From the NCBI RefSeq assembly GCF_900215215.1, contig NZ_OBDR01000002.1, positions 124,001-188,000 on the forward strand: a DNA stretch of 64,000 nucleotides, given 5' to 3'. Shown piece by piece: positions 36,598 to 46,427 of this stretch. This DNA comes from Methanohalophilus euhalobius (GTDB lineage: Archaea > Halobacteriota > Methanosarcinia > Methanosarcinales > Methanosarcinaceae). Each line of letters opens with the position of its first letter. Positions within the stretch are counted from its first letter, which is position 1. A model generated the notes under the pieces. That model was given only the letters and a program-made list of their open reading frames with translations. It ran no database searches and was not told the origin of the DNA. The position numbers were made by a program, and so were the translations under genes.

Positions 36598-36707
36598 AAT
36601 ATTGCATTATAATGCATAACTATATAAATTTAACTCCAAGAACAGATTGAATTCCAAACAGAAGGATAGCAGGACATAAAGATCACACATAATCAATTAC
36701 TGCAGAG

Positions 36708-37151
36708 TCATGGTTTTTCATAAAACAGGTTTGGGATCGAATCCATACTACCCATAGTTTTTGAAGAGCCTGCGGGATAAATAACTACAAGAGAATCAAC
36801 TTGTCTGCCAAGTTTCTTCTCATCATGAAGATAGAAATTATCACTTTCCCGGGATACATTTTTGAGTAAGAATCTGGAATGGGCCCTTCCGAGTTCTACG
36901 ATCTTTAATTTTTCAAAATCATAAAAAAAGGCCTCAAACTCAGGTTTAAGATGACGACTGCCTAATGCAAAAACATACATGTCTCCGAAAAAATCCAGGT
37001 CATAGAACAGATCAACTGTGGCATCAGTACCTGAAAATCGGACCTGCATACTTGAAATATGTATATAATCCCCGCCATCCTCAGCCGCAAGTGCCCCTGA
37101 TATAGAGCACGAAAGCAGCAAAGTTACGAGTATAAGCCCTGAAATCCTCAT
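36708..37151 (-). CDS. Exported small protein of unknown function
   Basis: 147 residues with a clear signal peptide (RISGLILVTLLLSCSISGALA, predicted cut after Ala-Leu-Ala near residue 22). The mature part is mostly beta strands (IHISSMQVRFSGTDATVDLF, DMYVFALGS). No family motif or metal site is recognised. It has no lipobox cysteine at the cut site, so it is probably released or held by other contacts. Divergent from hppA. Confidence 0.7.
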   Translation of the reverse strand: MRISGLILVTLLLSCSISGALAAEDGGDYIHISSMQVRFSGTDATVDLFYDLDFFGDMYVFALGSRHLKPEFEAFFYDFEKLKIVELGRAHSRFLLKNVSRESDNFYLHDEKKLGRQVDSLVVIYPAGSSKTMGSMDSIPNLFYEKP

Positions 37152-37203
37152 TGGTATAGGATAATACGCTATGATTAATATGTCTATTCATATCTGTGGT
37201 GCA

Positions 37204-37210
37204 TATAAAA
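37204..37210 (+). promoter_or_regulatory. Candidate TATA box for hppA
   Basis: TATAAAA in the 287-bp gap before hppA. If used, the leader would be about 200 nt, long for an archaeon. A weaker AT-rich box (TTAATTTATTA near 37291) would give a shorter one. AGGAG at 37430-37434 is the hppA ribosome binding site. Confidence 0.4.
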
Positions 37211-37438
37211 GGGAAAACATTAATACTAACAAAAATATGTTAGGGCAAATCGAACATGGCACACATCAATCTAAAAATTTTGAAACGTTAATTTATTATC
37301 AGGTGTGTTCTATTTCAATCTGCCTTCCCGGCGCCTTTACAAAGTATTATTTCAGGAAAAGGGCAGCTTAACAGCAAATCTGCCTGAAATCCAATCAAAG
37401 CATTATCATTACAGTTAAACAAATTTAGGAGAACAATA

Positions 37439-39457
37439 ATGCAGGATATTATATACCTCGCCCCTCTGGCAGGTATCGTAAGTCTGGTATTTGCTGCATT
37501 TTTCGCGACCCGTGTCCTCAAGGAAGGAACCGGTAACGAGAAAATGCAGGAAATTGCCACTGCGATACAGGAAGGGGCCATGGCATATCTGAATCGCCAG
37601 TACAAGACAATAGCCATAGTTGCTGTAATCCTTGCTTTCTTAATCTACGCCCTGCTGGGAGAAAACAGCGGAAAAGTAGCGATAGGATTCATAGTAGGAG
37701 CAGCCAGTTCAGCTATTGCCGGATACATTGGAATGAATGTATCTGTAAGAGCAAATGTCAGGACAACAAACGCCGCATCCAGAGGACTGCATGAAGCCAT
37801 GCAGGTCGCTGTCCGCGGAGGAGCAGTAACCGGGCTTGCCGTCGTAGGACTGGCCCTTCTGGGTACCAGTATATTCTACATATTATTCGGCAATGTCGAT
37901 CAAGTAGTAGGATTCGGATTCGGTGCAAGTCTAATCAGTCTCTTCGCAAGGGTTGGCGGTGGAATATACACCAAAGCAGCCGATGTGGGAGCAGACCTCG
38001 TAGGAAAAATTGAAGCGGGAATCCCCGAAGATGACCCCCGAAATGCCGGTGTAATTGCTGATAACGTCGGTGATAATGTCGGTGACTGTGCGGGTATGGG
38101 AGCAGATCTTTTCGAGACATATGTAGTAACAGTCCTTGCAGCGATGCTGCTTGGTGCACAGGTACTCGAGTCATATCCCAATGCAATAATCTACCCATTA
38201 ATTCTCGGTGCCGTGGCAATCTTTGCCTCCATTATCTCCATCTTCTTCGTGCGTGTCGGAAACGATAACAAGATCATGAAAGCCCTTTACAAGGGAGTTG
38301 CTGTAGCCGCATTGTTGTGTCTTGTTGCCTTCTACTTCGTAACAGACATACTCATTGGAGACATCAACATTTATTATGCATCCCTGGTAGGTGTTGCTAT
38401 TATGGTGTTGATGGTTGTTTTCACCGAATATTATACTTCAACGAGTTACAGACCTGTCAAGAAAGTAGCAGAGGCTTCTGAGACCGGTGCCGGTACAAAT
38501 GTAATTTCAGGACTTGCAATGGGCTTTGAAAGTACTGCCCTTCCTGTTGTAATTATCGTAATCGGAATTCTTGCCGCATTCTTCGTTGCAGGCGGAGCTG
38601 TAAATCCTGCAATGGGGCTATATGGTATTGCAATTGCCGCAGCAGCAATGCTCTCTACCACAGGAATGATCGTTACCCTGGACTCCTACGGACCAATTAC
38701 GGATAATGCCGGCGGAATAGCCGAAATGGCCGGTCTACCCGCCGAGGTGCGTGAGATCACAGATGCCCTGGATGCTGTAGGTAACACCACCAAGGCAGTA
38801 ACAAAAGGATACGCTATCGGATCCGCTGCACTGGGAGCACTGGCTCTTTTCGCCGATTACAGGCACAAAGTAAACATTGAAACAGGCGGACTCAGTCTTG
38901 ACAATCCTATCGTACTTGTCGGATTGTTTATCGGTGCTCTCCTGCCATTCATCTTCAGTGCTGTCACGATGCAGGCAGTTGGAAAAGCTGCTTTTGGCAT
39001 CATCAATGAAGTTAGGCGTCAGTTCAGGGAAATACCTGGTATCATGGAAGGTACAACCAAACCAGAGTATGGAAAATGTGTGGATATTGTAACAGCCGCT
39101 GCAATCCGCGAGATGGCAATTCCTGGTATTCTTGCAATCGCAACTCCATTACTTATAGGCTATATCCTCGGACCACTTGCCCTGGGAGGATTGCTTATAG
39201 GAATTATCGCATCAGGACTTCTCCTTGCCCTTACAATGGACAATGGTGGAGGAGCATGGGATAATGCCAAGAAACTTATCGAGGATGGACATCATGGCGG
39301 AAAAGGTTCCGAAGCTCATAAAGCAGCAGTTGTCGGAGATACCGTCGGAGACCCTTTCAAAGACACCGCAGGACCCGCACTGAACTCCCTTATTAAGGTA
39401 GTCAACATGATTGCAATCCTGTTCTCCTCCCTGTTTATAGGGGCAGGAATATTCTGA
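37439..39457 (+). CDS. hppA: Membrane-bound proton-translocating pyrophosphatase
   Basis: Couples pyrophosphate hydrolysis to ion transport across the membrane. 672 residues with about 16 membrane segments. The substrate loops are intact: [20 protein letters not shown] and [17 protein letters not shown] near 180-220, and a later [19 protein letters not shown]. The diagnostic position reads [10 protein letters not shown], with Lys where K+-dependent enzymes have Ala, so a K+-independent H+-pump is predicted. Followed by an intrinsic-terminator-like hairpin. The soluble pyrophosphatase is at 9.9 kb. Confidence 0.96.
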   Translation: MQDIIYLAPLAGIVSLVFAAFFATRVLKEGTGNEKMQEIATAIQEGAMAYLNRQYKTIAIVAVILAFLIYALLGENSGKVAIGFIVGAASSAIAGYIGMNVSVRANVRTTNAASRGLHEAMQVAVRGGAVTGLAVVGLALLGTSIFYILFGNVDQVVGFGFGASLISLFARVGGGIYTKAADVGADLVGKIEAGIPEDDPRNAGVIADNVGDNVGDCAGMGADLFETYVVTVLAAMLLGAQVLESYPNAIIYPLILGAVAIFASIISIFFVRVGNDNKIMKALYKGVAVAALLCLVAFYFVTDILIGDINIYYASLVGVAIMVLMVVFTEYYTSTSYRPVKKVAEASETGAGTNVISGLAMGFESTALPVVIIVIGILAAFFVAGGAVNPAMGLYGIAIAAAAMLSTTGMIVTLDSYGPITDNAGGIAEMAGLPAEVREITDALDAVGNTTKAVTKGYAIGSAALGALALFADYRHKVNIETGGLSLDNPIVLVGLFIGALLPFIFSAVTMQAVGKAAFGIINEVRRQFREIPGIMEGTTKPEYGKCVDIVTAAAIREMAIPGILAIATPLLIGYILGPLALGGLLIGIIASGLLLALTMDNGGGAWDNAKKLIEDGHHGGKGSEAHKAAVVGDTVGDPFKDTAGPALNSLIKVVNMIAILFSSLFIGAGIF

Positions 39458-39488
39458 AGGTCTCTTGACCTTCATTTTCTTTTTTTTG
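39457..39488 (+). terminator. hppA transcription terminator
   Basis: Hairpin GAAGGTC-TCTT-GACCTTC directly after the hppA stop, followed by a T-rich run with eight consecutive T. Confidence 0.75.
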
Positions 39489-39575
39489 ATATAATAAAAC
39501 AGTAAAAGCTATCCTACACTTATTTGTTATAAAGATAATAGAGATTGCCCTATTGAGAATTACTAATGGGGAAAA

Positions 39576-39646
39576 GCTGACGGGTTTTAAGGGGGGTTTA
39601 ATATTTGGGGAGTGGGGTTTTAGGAAAAGAAAGACAACCCGTCAGC
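39576..39646. other. G-rich stem-loop element between hppA and the TudS-like gene
   Basis: An exact 11-bp inverted repeat, GCTGACGGGTT (39576-39586) and AACCCGTCAGC (39636-39646), encloses 49 bases. The enclosed strand has G runs of 6, 4 and 4, with another GGGG just before the stem and GGG inside it, so a G-quadruplex could compete with the stem. It lies in a convergent intergenic region, after the hppA terminator. It may be a 3' UTR structure or a small RNA; the sequence does not decide. Confidence 0.6.
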
Positions 39647-39678
39647 AACCCTCGTGATGACTACATGTTATATATATT

Positions 39679-40140
39679 TTACTGTTTGTGGCAATCCTGC
39701 ATACTATAGCATATTCCACGCCTGACAAGTTCCATCTCGATTTCTTCAAAAAAAACACCCCTGCCAGCAACATGTTCATGTGTGAAGTTTGATACCCTGC
39801 CCGCAGGACCAGCCACGGTTGTGAGGTCTGCAGCACAGGAAGGGCTTTTCCCTACACCCACAAATTCAATGGAAAAACCCCTGCGATAAAATTCCTCAAT
39901 CATATCTGCAAAGGGGTCGAATAATTGCCTGCAGAATTTCCTGTAGGCCGAATGGATTAACTGGTCTCTGGTAATTTCCCGGCGACTTGAACCAAAATAT
40001 ATCAGTTCCGGACAGGGAAGTTGAATTACATTCTTTTTCCCGGGAGAAAACTTTCCCGGATTTTTAATCCCTGCCAGACGCGACTCAGGGTTGAGAAGAC
40101 AGTGAGAAACTACCATAATTTTATCATTTTCGGCATCCAT
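39679..40140 (-). CDS. TudS-related putative desulfidase
   Basis: 153 residues from the ATG at 40140, which has AGGTGA 4 nt upstream. Family cysteines lie in VVSHCLLNPESR, QLPCPELIYFG and GVGKSPSCAADLT, the three positions that in thiouracil desulfidase TudS bind a [4Fe-4S]-type cluster. The whole resembles the TudS-related group rather than DUF523 with a fused domain. The natural substrate is unknown; a thiolated nucleobase or other thioamide is possible. Confidence 0.7.
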   Translation of the reverse strand: MDAENDKIMVVSHCLLNPESRLAGIKNPGKFSPGKKNVIQLPCPELIYFGSSRREITRDQLIHSAYRKFCRQLFDPFADMIEEFYRRGFSIEFVGVGKSPSCAADLTTVAGPAGRVSNFTHEHVAGRGVFFEEIEMELVRRGICYSMQDCHKQ

Positions 40141-40255
40141 TGAATCACCTGCATGAGAATCTTTATACAATAAGAAGACTTATGGGTACGCAGTTATATC
40201 CATAGGGATACTTCCATATAACTATCACGACATGGTAATCGGGAGATAATATTTA

Positions 40256-41164
40256 ATGGAAAATATAAATACGGTTCTGAGAAAAGGTTTTCAGACCTGG
40301 ACACACAATCTCAATATTTGCATCCCCTTCTTTTTGAACATATTTGCAGGTATATTTGCAATGTTTGTTATTTTCATGGTTGCGGTCATCATATTTGTTA
40401 TGCCTGCAATGCAGGACATTACAACAGACCCCACAAATATCAATCCTGAAATGGCATTTGGAGTCCTCACAACTGCCTTTTATGAAAATATGGGATTGTT
40501 CATACTCCTGTTCATCGCAGCATTTGTAGTATCCACCCTGATAAGTTCCTATTTTTACGGCGGAGCCATAGGAATGGCAAAAAAAGCTCTTCAAAATGGG
40601 TCCACCAGCATCAATGAGATGTTTACATCAGGAAAAAAGAACTTGATCAACCTCTTCCTTACCAGGTTCATAGTAATACTGATTATCCTCGCAGGAATAA
40701 TCTTCGTGGTGCCCGGAATACTGGCCATTGGGAACCTGAACATATTGATACAAAACCCTGAAGAAGCACTCTCGGGAACATTAATCCTTGTTTTTGGAAT
40801 ATTTGTCTGGATATTCTATGCAATCGTAGTCAAACTGATTTTTACTTTTGCAGAATATGCACTGGTTGTTGGTGGACTGGAACCCCTGGAAGCCCTGGAA
40901 GAAGGTTTCTCATTTTTCATGAACAATAAACTTGATACAGTTATCCTTTGGCTGGTTCTGATTGGCCTGTCAATACTCACAGGAGTAGCCGGGGAAATTC
41001 TCAGTTCCATCGAAATACTCAGCACATTCTGGTCATTTGCCGATTTTGTCCTGTCCTTTGCAGTAATCCAGCCCCTGACAGTACTGTGGTGGACAAGGAT
41101 GTATTTAAGCGGTAAAAGCACACAGTTTTATGATATTGATGACTATCTGGAGTTTAAGCGTTGA
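40256..41164 (+). CDS. DUF7847-type polytopic membrane protein
   Basis: 302 residues with six or seven membrane segments: the first near 20-50 (IPFFLNIFAGIFAMFVIFMV), others near 85-105, 130-155, 175-200, 220-245 and 265-285. Short amphipathic helices join them. It resembles the glycerophosphoryl-diester-phosphodiesterase-associated/DUF7847 membrane family. No catalytic motif is visible. Function unknown. Convergent with ncsA with no gap. Confidence 0.7.
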   Translation: MENINTVLRKGFQTWTHNLNICIPFFLNIFAGIFAMFVIFMVAVIIFVMPAMQDITTDPTNINPEMAFGVLTTAFYENMGLFILLFIAAFVVSTLISSYFYGGAIGMAKKALQNGSTSINEMFTSGKKNLINLFLTRFIVILIILAGIIFVVPGILAIGNLNILIQNPEEALSGTLILVFGIFVWIFYAIVVKLIFTFAEYALVVGGLEPLEALEEGFSFFMNNKLDTVILWLVLIGLSILTGVAGEILSSIEILSTFWSFADFVLSFAVIQPLTVLWWTRMYLSGKSTQFYDIDDYLEFKR

Positions 41165-42082
41165 TCAGGTCTTGCCAAGAAGCCGACATGCCTGACAGAC
41201 ATCAGCAGTGCAGGCCTGTCCGCAAATTGTGCATTTTTTAATTTCCGCCTGAGGGAATTCTTTTGCAAGTATTCCCACCATTTTATCAAAGCCCTTCTGG
41301 ATTGAATATTTCGTACCGGGATGTTTTTGCTCAAAATCATCAAGCATCAGTCTTACTTCGTTACGCAAGGCCTCGTGTTTGTAAGGACACAGGCTTATAT
41401 CTACCGGAATATCATTGACCTTTGCATACAATTCCACTTCTTTTTCAGGGATTTTGCGTAAGGGTTTGGCACGCAGGACCAAACCTTCGAGTTCTCTTGG
41501 CGGAGAAAGACGTATCATCCGCTCCACATCACCCCCCAGATGGTTCATCATTATCGTCTGGGCCTCATCATCAAGGTTATGGCCTGTCACAAGTCGTTTT
41601 GCCCCGATATCAAGAGCTATCCTGTTAACCAGGGATTTGCGCAGCACACCACAATAACTGCATGCACCATGTACCCTTTCTTTTGCTGCCAGTTCATCAA
41701 GGGATGTATCGTATTCCTCAGCAAAACTATGGATAAGATGCTTTACACCAATATCAGATGTCAGTTTTTTGGCATAGCCTATTGAGCGCTTTCTGTAAAC
41801 AGAAATACCTTCATCAACTGTAATTGCAACCAGTTCCAGATCCCTGCGTTTGCCAAAAATCTTGTTCAAAATATACAGGGCCACACAGCTATCCTTACCA
41901 CCACTCAAGGCAACTGCAATTTTTTCGTTTTTACCTATATTGTAATTCTTGCGAATCGTAAGCTTGACCTTGCGTTCTACATCTTCTGTAAAATGTTTTT
42001 TGCACAGGTGCATACCGGAATATGGCTGGTAAATGATAGCTTCATGATTGCATTTCATACACCTGGTTTTTTCTTCGGTCAT
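41165..42082 (-). CDS. ncsA: tRNA U34 2-thiolation protein (NcsA/Ctu1, TtcA-like family)
   Basis: PP-loop ATPase predicted to adenylate U34 of tRNA and insert sulfur. An N-terminal zinc finger has CMKC and CKKH. The PP-loop is VALSGGKDSCVALYIL. The conserved catalytic Cys lies in GACSYCGVLRKS, GHNLDDEAQT follows, and a C-terminal finger has CTICG and CQAC. 305 residues, as expected for the archaeal protein. The sulfur donor partner (ubiquitin-like SAMP) is not nearby. Confidence 0.9.
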   Translation of the reverse strand: MTEEKTRCMKCNHEAIIYQPYSGMHLCKKHFTEDVERKVKLTIRKNYNIGKNEKIAVALSGGKDSCVALYILNKIFGKRRDLELVAITVDEGISVYRKRSIGYAKKLTSDIGVKHLIHSFAEEYDTSLDELAAKERVHGACSYCGVLRKSLVNRIALDIGAKRLVTGHNLDDEAQTIMMNHLGGDVERMIRLSPPRELEGLVLRAKPLRKIPEKEVELYAKVNDIPVDISLCPYKHEALRNEVRLMLDDFEQKHPGTKYSIQKGFDKMVGILAKEFPQAEIKKCTICGQACTADVCQACRLLGKT

Positions 42083-42212
42083 GTGACCACATTCAATTTG
42101 ACCTCGTATAAATACTTACGTTACACATTGAATACAAATAAAAATAACAAACGGATAATATTCTAATATAAACAAAAATATAAATATTGTTATGAATGAA
42201 TAACGGGCAATC

Positions 42213-43529
42213 ATGACAGTTGAAATATCCCTGATACTGTTGTCAATCCTTGCAGGTTTTCTGCTGGGAATTGTTTCCGGCCTTATCCCGGGCATACATA
42301 CAAACAATTTCGCCCTGATACTGGTAGGAGTAAGCCCCATTCTTCTGAATCAGGGAATCGAACCTCTTTATGTAGCAATAATTGTATTATCCAACTCCAT
42401 ATCTCACACTTTCCACGACATAATACCTGCCATCTTTCTGGGCGCACCTAACGATGACATGGCCCTTGCAGTCCTGCCTGGCCATAGGTTGCTCCTGGAT
42501 GGATATGGTGCTGAAGCTGTCAGACTTTCTGCCCTGGGAAGTGCAGGTTCTGTTGCTTTTGCCCTCATAATGGCATATCCTCTGGTATTTTTCTTCACAA
42601 ATTCCTATGATACCATACAGGAAAATATGGCCTGGATACTCATAGCCATATCAGCCATACTTATCCTGACCGAGAAAGGAGAATATGTCACAGGGCAGGG
42701 ATCACTTGCCTCATTTAGATACAAAGGTTATGCTCTTTGTCTCTTTATACTAAGCGGATTGCTGGGATATTTTGCATTTGAGATGGAATATCTGGCAACG
42801 CCAATCTTAAAATTTGGTGAAACGTCCATTCTGTTACCTATTTTGAGCGGATTATTCGGTGCCTCCCAACTAGCAATCAGCCTGATGTCAGATTCGCACA
42901 TCCCTTCTGAAAATATATCCCGCATGCAACTTTCAGTAAAGAGAATATTACGTGGCATAATATCCGGCAGTTTTGCTGGCTCAATTGTTGCGTGGCTGCC
43001 CGGGATCTCGGCTTCAATTGCCACAGTGGTTGCAAGATTTACTATTCCAAAAGAAATTGACAGGGACGATATTGAAGATGAACTGGAAGATTCAAAAGAG
43101 TTTATAGTATCTATATCCGGAGTTAATACAGCAAACTCTATTTTTGGCCTTTTTGCCCTGGCGATGATCGGTAAAACAAGAAGCGGTGCTATGGTAGCAG
43201 TCAACCGTTTGCTTGATTCTGCAACCATTGATAGCCGCTCAATAATTCTTTTCCTGACAGCAATAGTTGCAGCAGCCCTGCTATCCTACCTATCTACCAT
43301 AGCCATTGGAAACAACGTACATCATGTCCTGAAGAAAATAGAATACAGGAAACTATGTTTTGTTGTCATAGCCGGACTTACTATTATGGTAGCCCTTTTC
43401 ACCGGGATTTTCGGAATACTGCTCTTTTTGACAGCCACTACAATAGGCATGCTTCCCCCTTTCATGAAGGTCAGGAGAAGTCACCTTATGGGAGTGATTT
43501 TGCTGCCTGTGATCCTTTACTTCATTTGA
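42213..43529 (+). CDS. TctA-family (tripartite tricarboxylate transporter-like) permease
   Basis: 438 residues with about ten membrane segments. The signature GIVSGLIPGIHTNNFALIL near residues 20-38 and HDIIPAIFLGAPNDDMAL near 70-87 match the PF01970 fold, and the repeated half contains SFAGSIVAWLPGISASIATV. No binding protein (TctC) or small subunit (TctB) is adjacent, as is usual for archaeal members, so the substrate is unknown. The 3' end overlaps the convergent cooC by 13 nt. Confidence 0.85.
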   Translation: MTVEISLILLSILAGFLLGIVSGLIPGIHTNNFALILVGVSPILLNQGIEPLYVAIIVLSNSISHTFHDIIPAIFLGAPNDDMALAVLPGHRLLLDGYGAEAVRLSALGSAGSVAFALIMAYPLVFFFTNSYDTIQENMAWILIAISAILILTEKGEYVTGQGSLASFRYKGYALCLFILSGLLGYFAFEMEYLATPILKFGETSILLPILSGLFGASQLAISLMSDSHIPSENISRMQLSVKRILRGIISGSFAGSIVAWLPGISASIATVVARFTIPKEIDRDDIEDELEDSKEFIVSISGVNTANSIFGLFALAMIGKTRSGAMVAVNRLLDSATIDSRSIILFLTAIVAAALLSYLSTIAIGNNVHHVLKKIEYRKLCFVVIAGLTIMVALFTGIFGILLFLTATTIGMLPPFMKVRRSHLMGVILLPVILYFI

Positions 43530-44293
43530 GCATCATCAAAGGATGTAATCATATCCACCATATTGTCCCTGACATTTTTGATAGATTCCAATGCATCCCC
43601 ACCCAAATCAATGGGTGACAGACCCTGCAGATCGGCTTCTATAAAGTCCGATGAAAAAGGAATCTCGCCAATTACCGGGACACCGATATCCTCCAGCACA
43701 GTTGACATGTCAGCTTCATTACTCTTGTTAATGACCGCAGCAATATGTCTGATACCAATCTCGTCAGAAAGTTTCTTTATGCGTGATGCGGTTTCAATGG
43801 AACGTCTGCCCGGCTCCACAACGATCAGCATTAAATCAATGCCTTTTGTGGTTCCCCTGCCCAGATGTTCTATGCCGGCTTCCATATCCATTATGACAGC
43901 ACTGCTGTCCTTGAGTACCACATGTCGCAGCAGGGCGCGCAAAAATGCTGATGCAGGACACATACAGCCACTTCCGCCCCTTTCCACCGTACCCATGACA
44001 AGCATTTTCACATTATCAGGGCCCACTGCCCCGAATCTTTCAACTACATCATCCACTTTCGGGTTGTATTTGAACATGCCTCCTGTCTGCCCCGCACGCT
44101 CCTCGATCATTTCCCTGTATTCGGTCAATGGTTTGGGAGGAACTGTTATACCCAGTGAGGAAGCCAGGTTCATATCCGGGTCCGCATCTATTGCCAGTAC
44201 ATCATAGCCATCCCTGGCCAGTAAACGTGCAATCGTACCTGAGATGGTGGTTTTTCCCACACCGCCTTTGCCTGTAATCGCAACCTTGAACAT
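43517..44293 (-). CDS. cooC: CooC-type nickel-insertion ATPase
   Basis: MinD/ParA-type P-loop ATPase that loads nickel into CO dehydrogenase. The deviant Walker A KGGVGKTTISG lies at residues 9-19. The dimer metal site is the C-x-C in GSGCMCPASAF. The switch II region is MDMEAGIEHLGRGTTKGID, which is characteristic of CooC rather than MinD. 258 residues. No CODH/ACS gene is in the window. Confidence 0.88.
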   Translation of the reverse strand: MFKVAITGKGGVGKTTISGTIARLLARDGYDVLAIDADPDMNLASSLGITVPPKPLTEYREMIEERAGQTGGMFKYNPKVDDVVERFGAVGPDNVKMLVMGTVERGGSGCMCPASAFLRALLRHVVLKDSSAVIMDMEAGIEHLGRGTTKGIDLMLIVVEPGRRSIETASRIKKLSDEIGIRHIAAVINKSNEADMSTVLEDIGVPVIGEIPFSSDFIEADLQGLSPIDLGGDALESIKNVRDNMVDMITSFDDAQMK

Positions 44294-44385
44294 CTTATAG
44301 TCACCCTGTTAACAAAATAACGGAAAGCCAATATACATCTTCATTAAAGTAGTATCTAAATATACCAAACAGGACGTAAATAATT

Positions 44386-45267
44386 ATGATGGATTCTCCT
44401 ACAGATAAATACCGGTTAATAAGATCGATACTTATTAAGATACTTGTACTTAACCTGATTGTATCCTTTGCCAAAATCGGCTATGGTATTTTTACTAACA
44501 CCTTAAGTATGGAATCCGACGGTTATCATTCCCTTTTTGATGGCATCTCCAACATAATAGGTATTATCGGAATACAGATAGCAGCAAGACCGCCTGATCG
44601 CAGTCATCCCTACGGACACCAAAAATATGAATCCCTGGCCTCAGTTTTTATTGCGGTATTGCTGTTCATAGTAGCGGTGGAAATAATCTCCAAATCAGTT
44701 GATCGTTTTATTTCACCATCCACACCGGAAATCACCACCTTAAGTTTTGTTGTAATGATACTTACCATTGCAGTCAATCTCTTTGTAACAATATATGAGA
44801 AAAGAGAAGGAGAGAAACTGAAAAGCGACATCCTGATTGCAGATTCCATGCATACGAGAAGCGACATCTATGTTTCCATATCAGTCATCGCAGGCCTGCT
44901 TGCCGTAAAGGGTGGATATCCCCTTATCGATCCGATAATAGCTGTCATTATCTCCCTGTTTATAATCCGCGCAGCGATCAATATAATCAAAAGCAGCAGC
45001 AAAACCCTATGCGACGAATCAAGGATTGATGAAGATATAATATGTAACATAGCTTTTGAAGTAGATGGCGTCATGGAATGCCACCGGATACGCACACGAG
45101 GGACAAAAGGAGAATATTATATCGATCTGCATATAGAGGTGGATCCAAAAATGCCGGTTGATCAGGCCCATGCTATATCCCATCAGGTGAGCGATCAAAT
45201 AAAGCAGTACATGGAAGATGTAAAGGATGTAGTTGTGCATACGGAGCCACATGAAAAGCAGGATTGA
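44386..45267 (+). CDS. Cation diffusion facilitator family transporter
   Basis: Exports divalent metals (Zn2+, Fe2+, Mn2+ or Co2+) by proton antiport. 293 residues, six membrane segments. TM2 carries MESDGYHSLFDGISN and TM5 SMHTRSDIYVSI, giving the H-x3-D and D-x3-D type site. The C-terminal cytoplasmic domain has HRIRTRGTKGEYYIDLHIEV and VVVHTEP. Metal choice cannot be told from these motifs. Confidence 0.88.
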   Translation: MMDSPTDKYRLIRSILIKILVLNLIVSFAKIGYGIFTNTLSMESDGYHSLFDGISNIIGIIGIQIAARPPDRSHPYGHQKYESLASVFIAVLLFIVAVEIISKSVDRFISPSTPEITTLSFVVMILTIAVNLFVTIYEKREGEKLKSDILIADSMHTRSDIYVSISVIAGLLAVKGGYPLIDPIIAVIISLFIIRAAINIIKSSSKTLCDESRIDEDIICNIAFEVDGVMECHRIRTRGTKGEYYIDLHIEVDPKMPVDQAHAISHQVSDQIKQYMEDVKDVVVHTEPHEKQD

Positions 45268-45305
45268 AGCAAATTGATAAATAACGGAATGTGTAACATA
45301 ATAGC

Positions 45306-46406
45306 ATGGCAGGAAACACGTTTGGCCATTCATTCAGGATAACCACATGGGGAGAATCCCACGGAAAGGCATTAGGAGTAGTTGTGGACGGAACTCCTGC
45401 GGGGTTGGCTCTTGATGAAGCGGATATACAGAAGGAATTGGATCGCCGCCGACCGGGACAGAGTGGCGCTGCAACACCCCGCAAAGAGAAAGATCGGGTA
45501 GAAATTCTGTCGGGAATTTTTGAAGGTATTACAACAGGCACCCCAATATCACTGATAGTTTACAATAAGGATGCAAATTCCAGTTCCTATGACAAATTGC
45601 GCAATAAACCCAGACCCGGTCATGCGGATTTTACCTATATGGAAAAATATGGCCACAGGGACCACAGGGGAGGGGGACGGTCGTCGGGACGTGAGACCAT
45701 TGGCAGGGTAGCAGCCGGCGCAATTGCAAAAAAATTACTTGGAGCATACGGTATCGGAGTAGTTGCACATGTAATCGAACTCGGAGGAATACGGGCAGAA
45801 AATATCGATCCAGATATCAAAACTGCAATCGAAAAAAATCCTGTACGCTGCGCCGACCCTTCAGCTGCTACAAAAATGCTTGAAATGATAGAGAAAATGC
45901 GCAACTGCGGGGAAAGCACCGGAGGAATTGTGGAAATCCTTACCACTGGTGTACCGACAGGACTGGGAGAACCGGTATTCAATAAGATCGATGCTGATAT
46001 TGCGGCTGCAATGATGGGTATTGGTTCAATCAAGGGAATTGAATTTGGTGCCGGCTTCAAGGCTGCCCGAATGAGGGGCAGTGAGATGAACGATGCCTTT
46101 GAAGTTGACAATGAAACAATAAAACCCCTTACCAACAATGCAGGCGGAGTACTCGGAGGACTTACCACAGGCATGCCAATAGTCTGTCGCTGTGCTGTAA
46201 AACCCACCCCATCAATCTCATTGCCCCAGCATACGGCAGATATGGTGACCAAAAAAGAAGAAATTATAGAAATAAAGGGGCGACATGATCCGACTATCCC
46301 TCCGAGAATGGTACCTGTCGCCGAGGCCATGATGGCAATTGTACTGGCCGATTATATGATACAGAGCGGCCGTATAAATCCGGATAGTATACTGCCTGAA
46401 AAATGA
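45306..46406 (+). CDS. aroC: Chorismate synthase
   Basis: Makes chorismate from EPSP using reduced FMN. 366 residues, with the three family signatures: [18 protein letters not shown] at the N-terminus, [20 protein letters not shown] with [17 protein letters not shown], and the C-terminal [17 protein letters not shown]. It lies 38 bp after the CDF gene, probably in one transcript. Convergent with dapL. Confidence 0.97.
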   Translation: MAGNTFGHSFRITTWGESHGKALGVVVDGTPAGLALDEADIQKELDRRRPGQSGAATPRKEKDRVEILSGIFEGITTGTPISLIVYNKDANSSSYDKLRNKPRPGHADFTYMEKYGHRDHRGGGRSSGRETIGRVAAGAIAKKLLGAYGIGVVAHVIELGGIRAENIDPDIKTAIEKNPVRCADPSAATKMLEMIEKMRNCGESTGGIVEILTTGVPTGLGEPVFNKIDADIAAAMMGIGSIKGIEFGAGFKAARMRGSEMNDAFEVDNETIKPLTNNAGGVLGGLTTGMPIVCRCAVKPTPSISLPQHTADMVTKKEEIIEIKGRHDPTIPPRMVPVAEAMMAIVLADYMIQSGRINPDSILPEK

Positions 46407-46427
46407 AAAGAAGGAGAAAGGAAAAGA

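Noticed and set aside
37935-38219. Antisense frames across hppA
   Set aside because: Codon bias of the long membrane protein leaves the other strand open; no independent signals.
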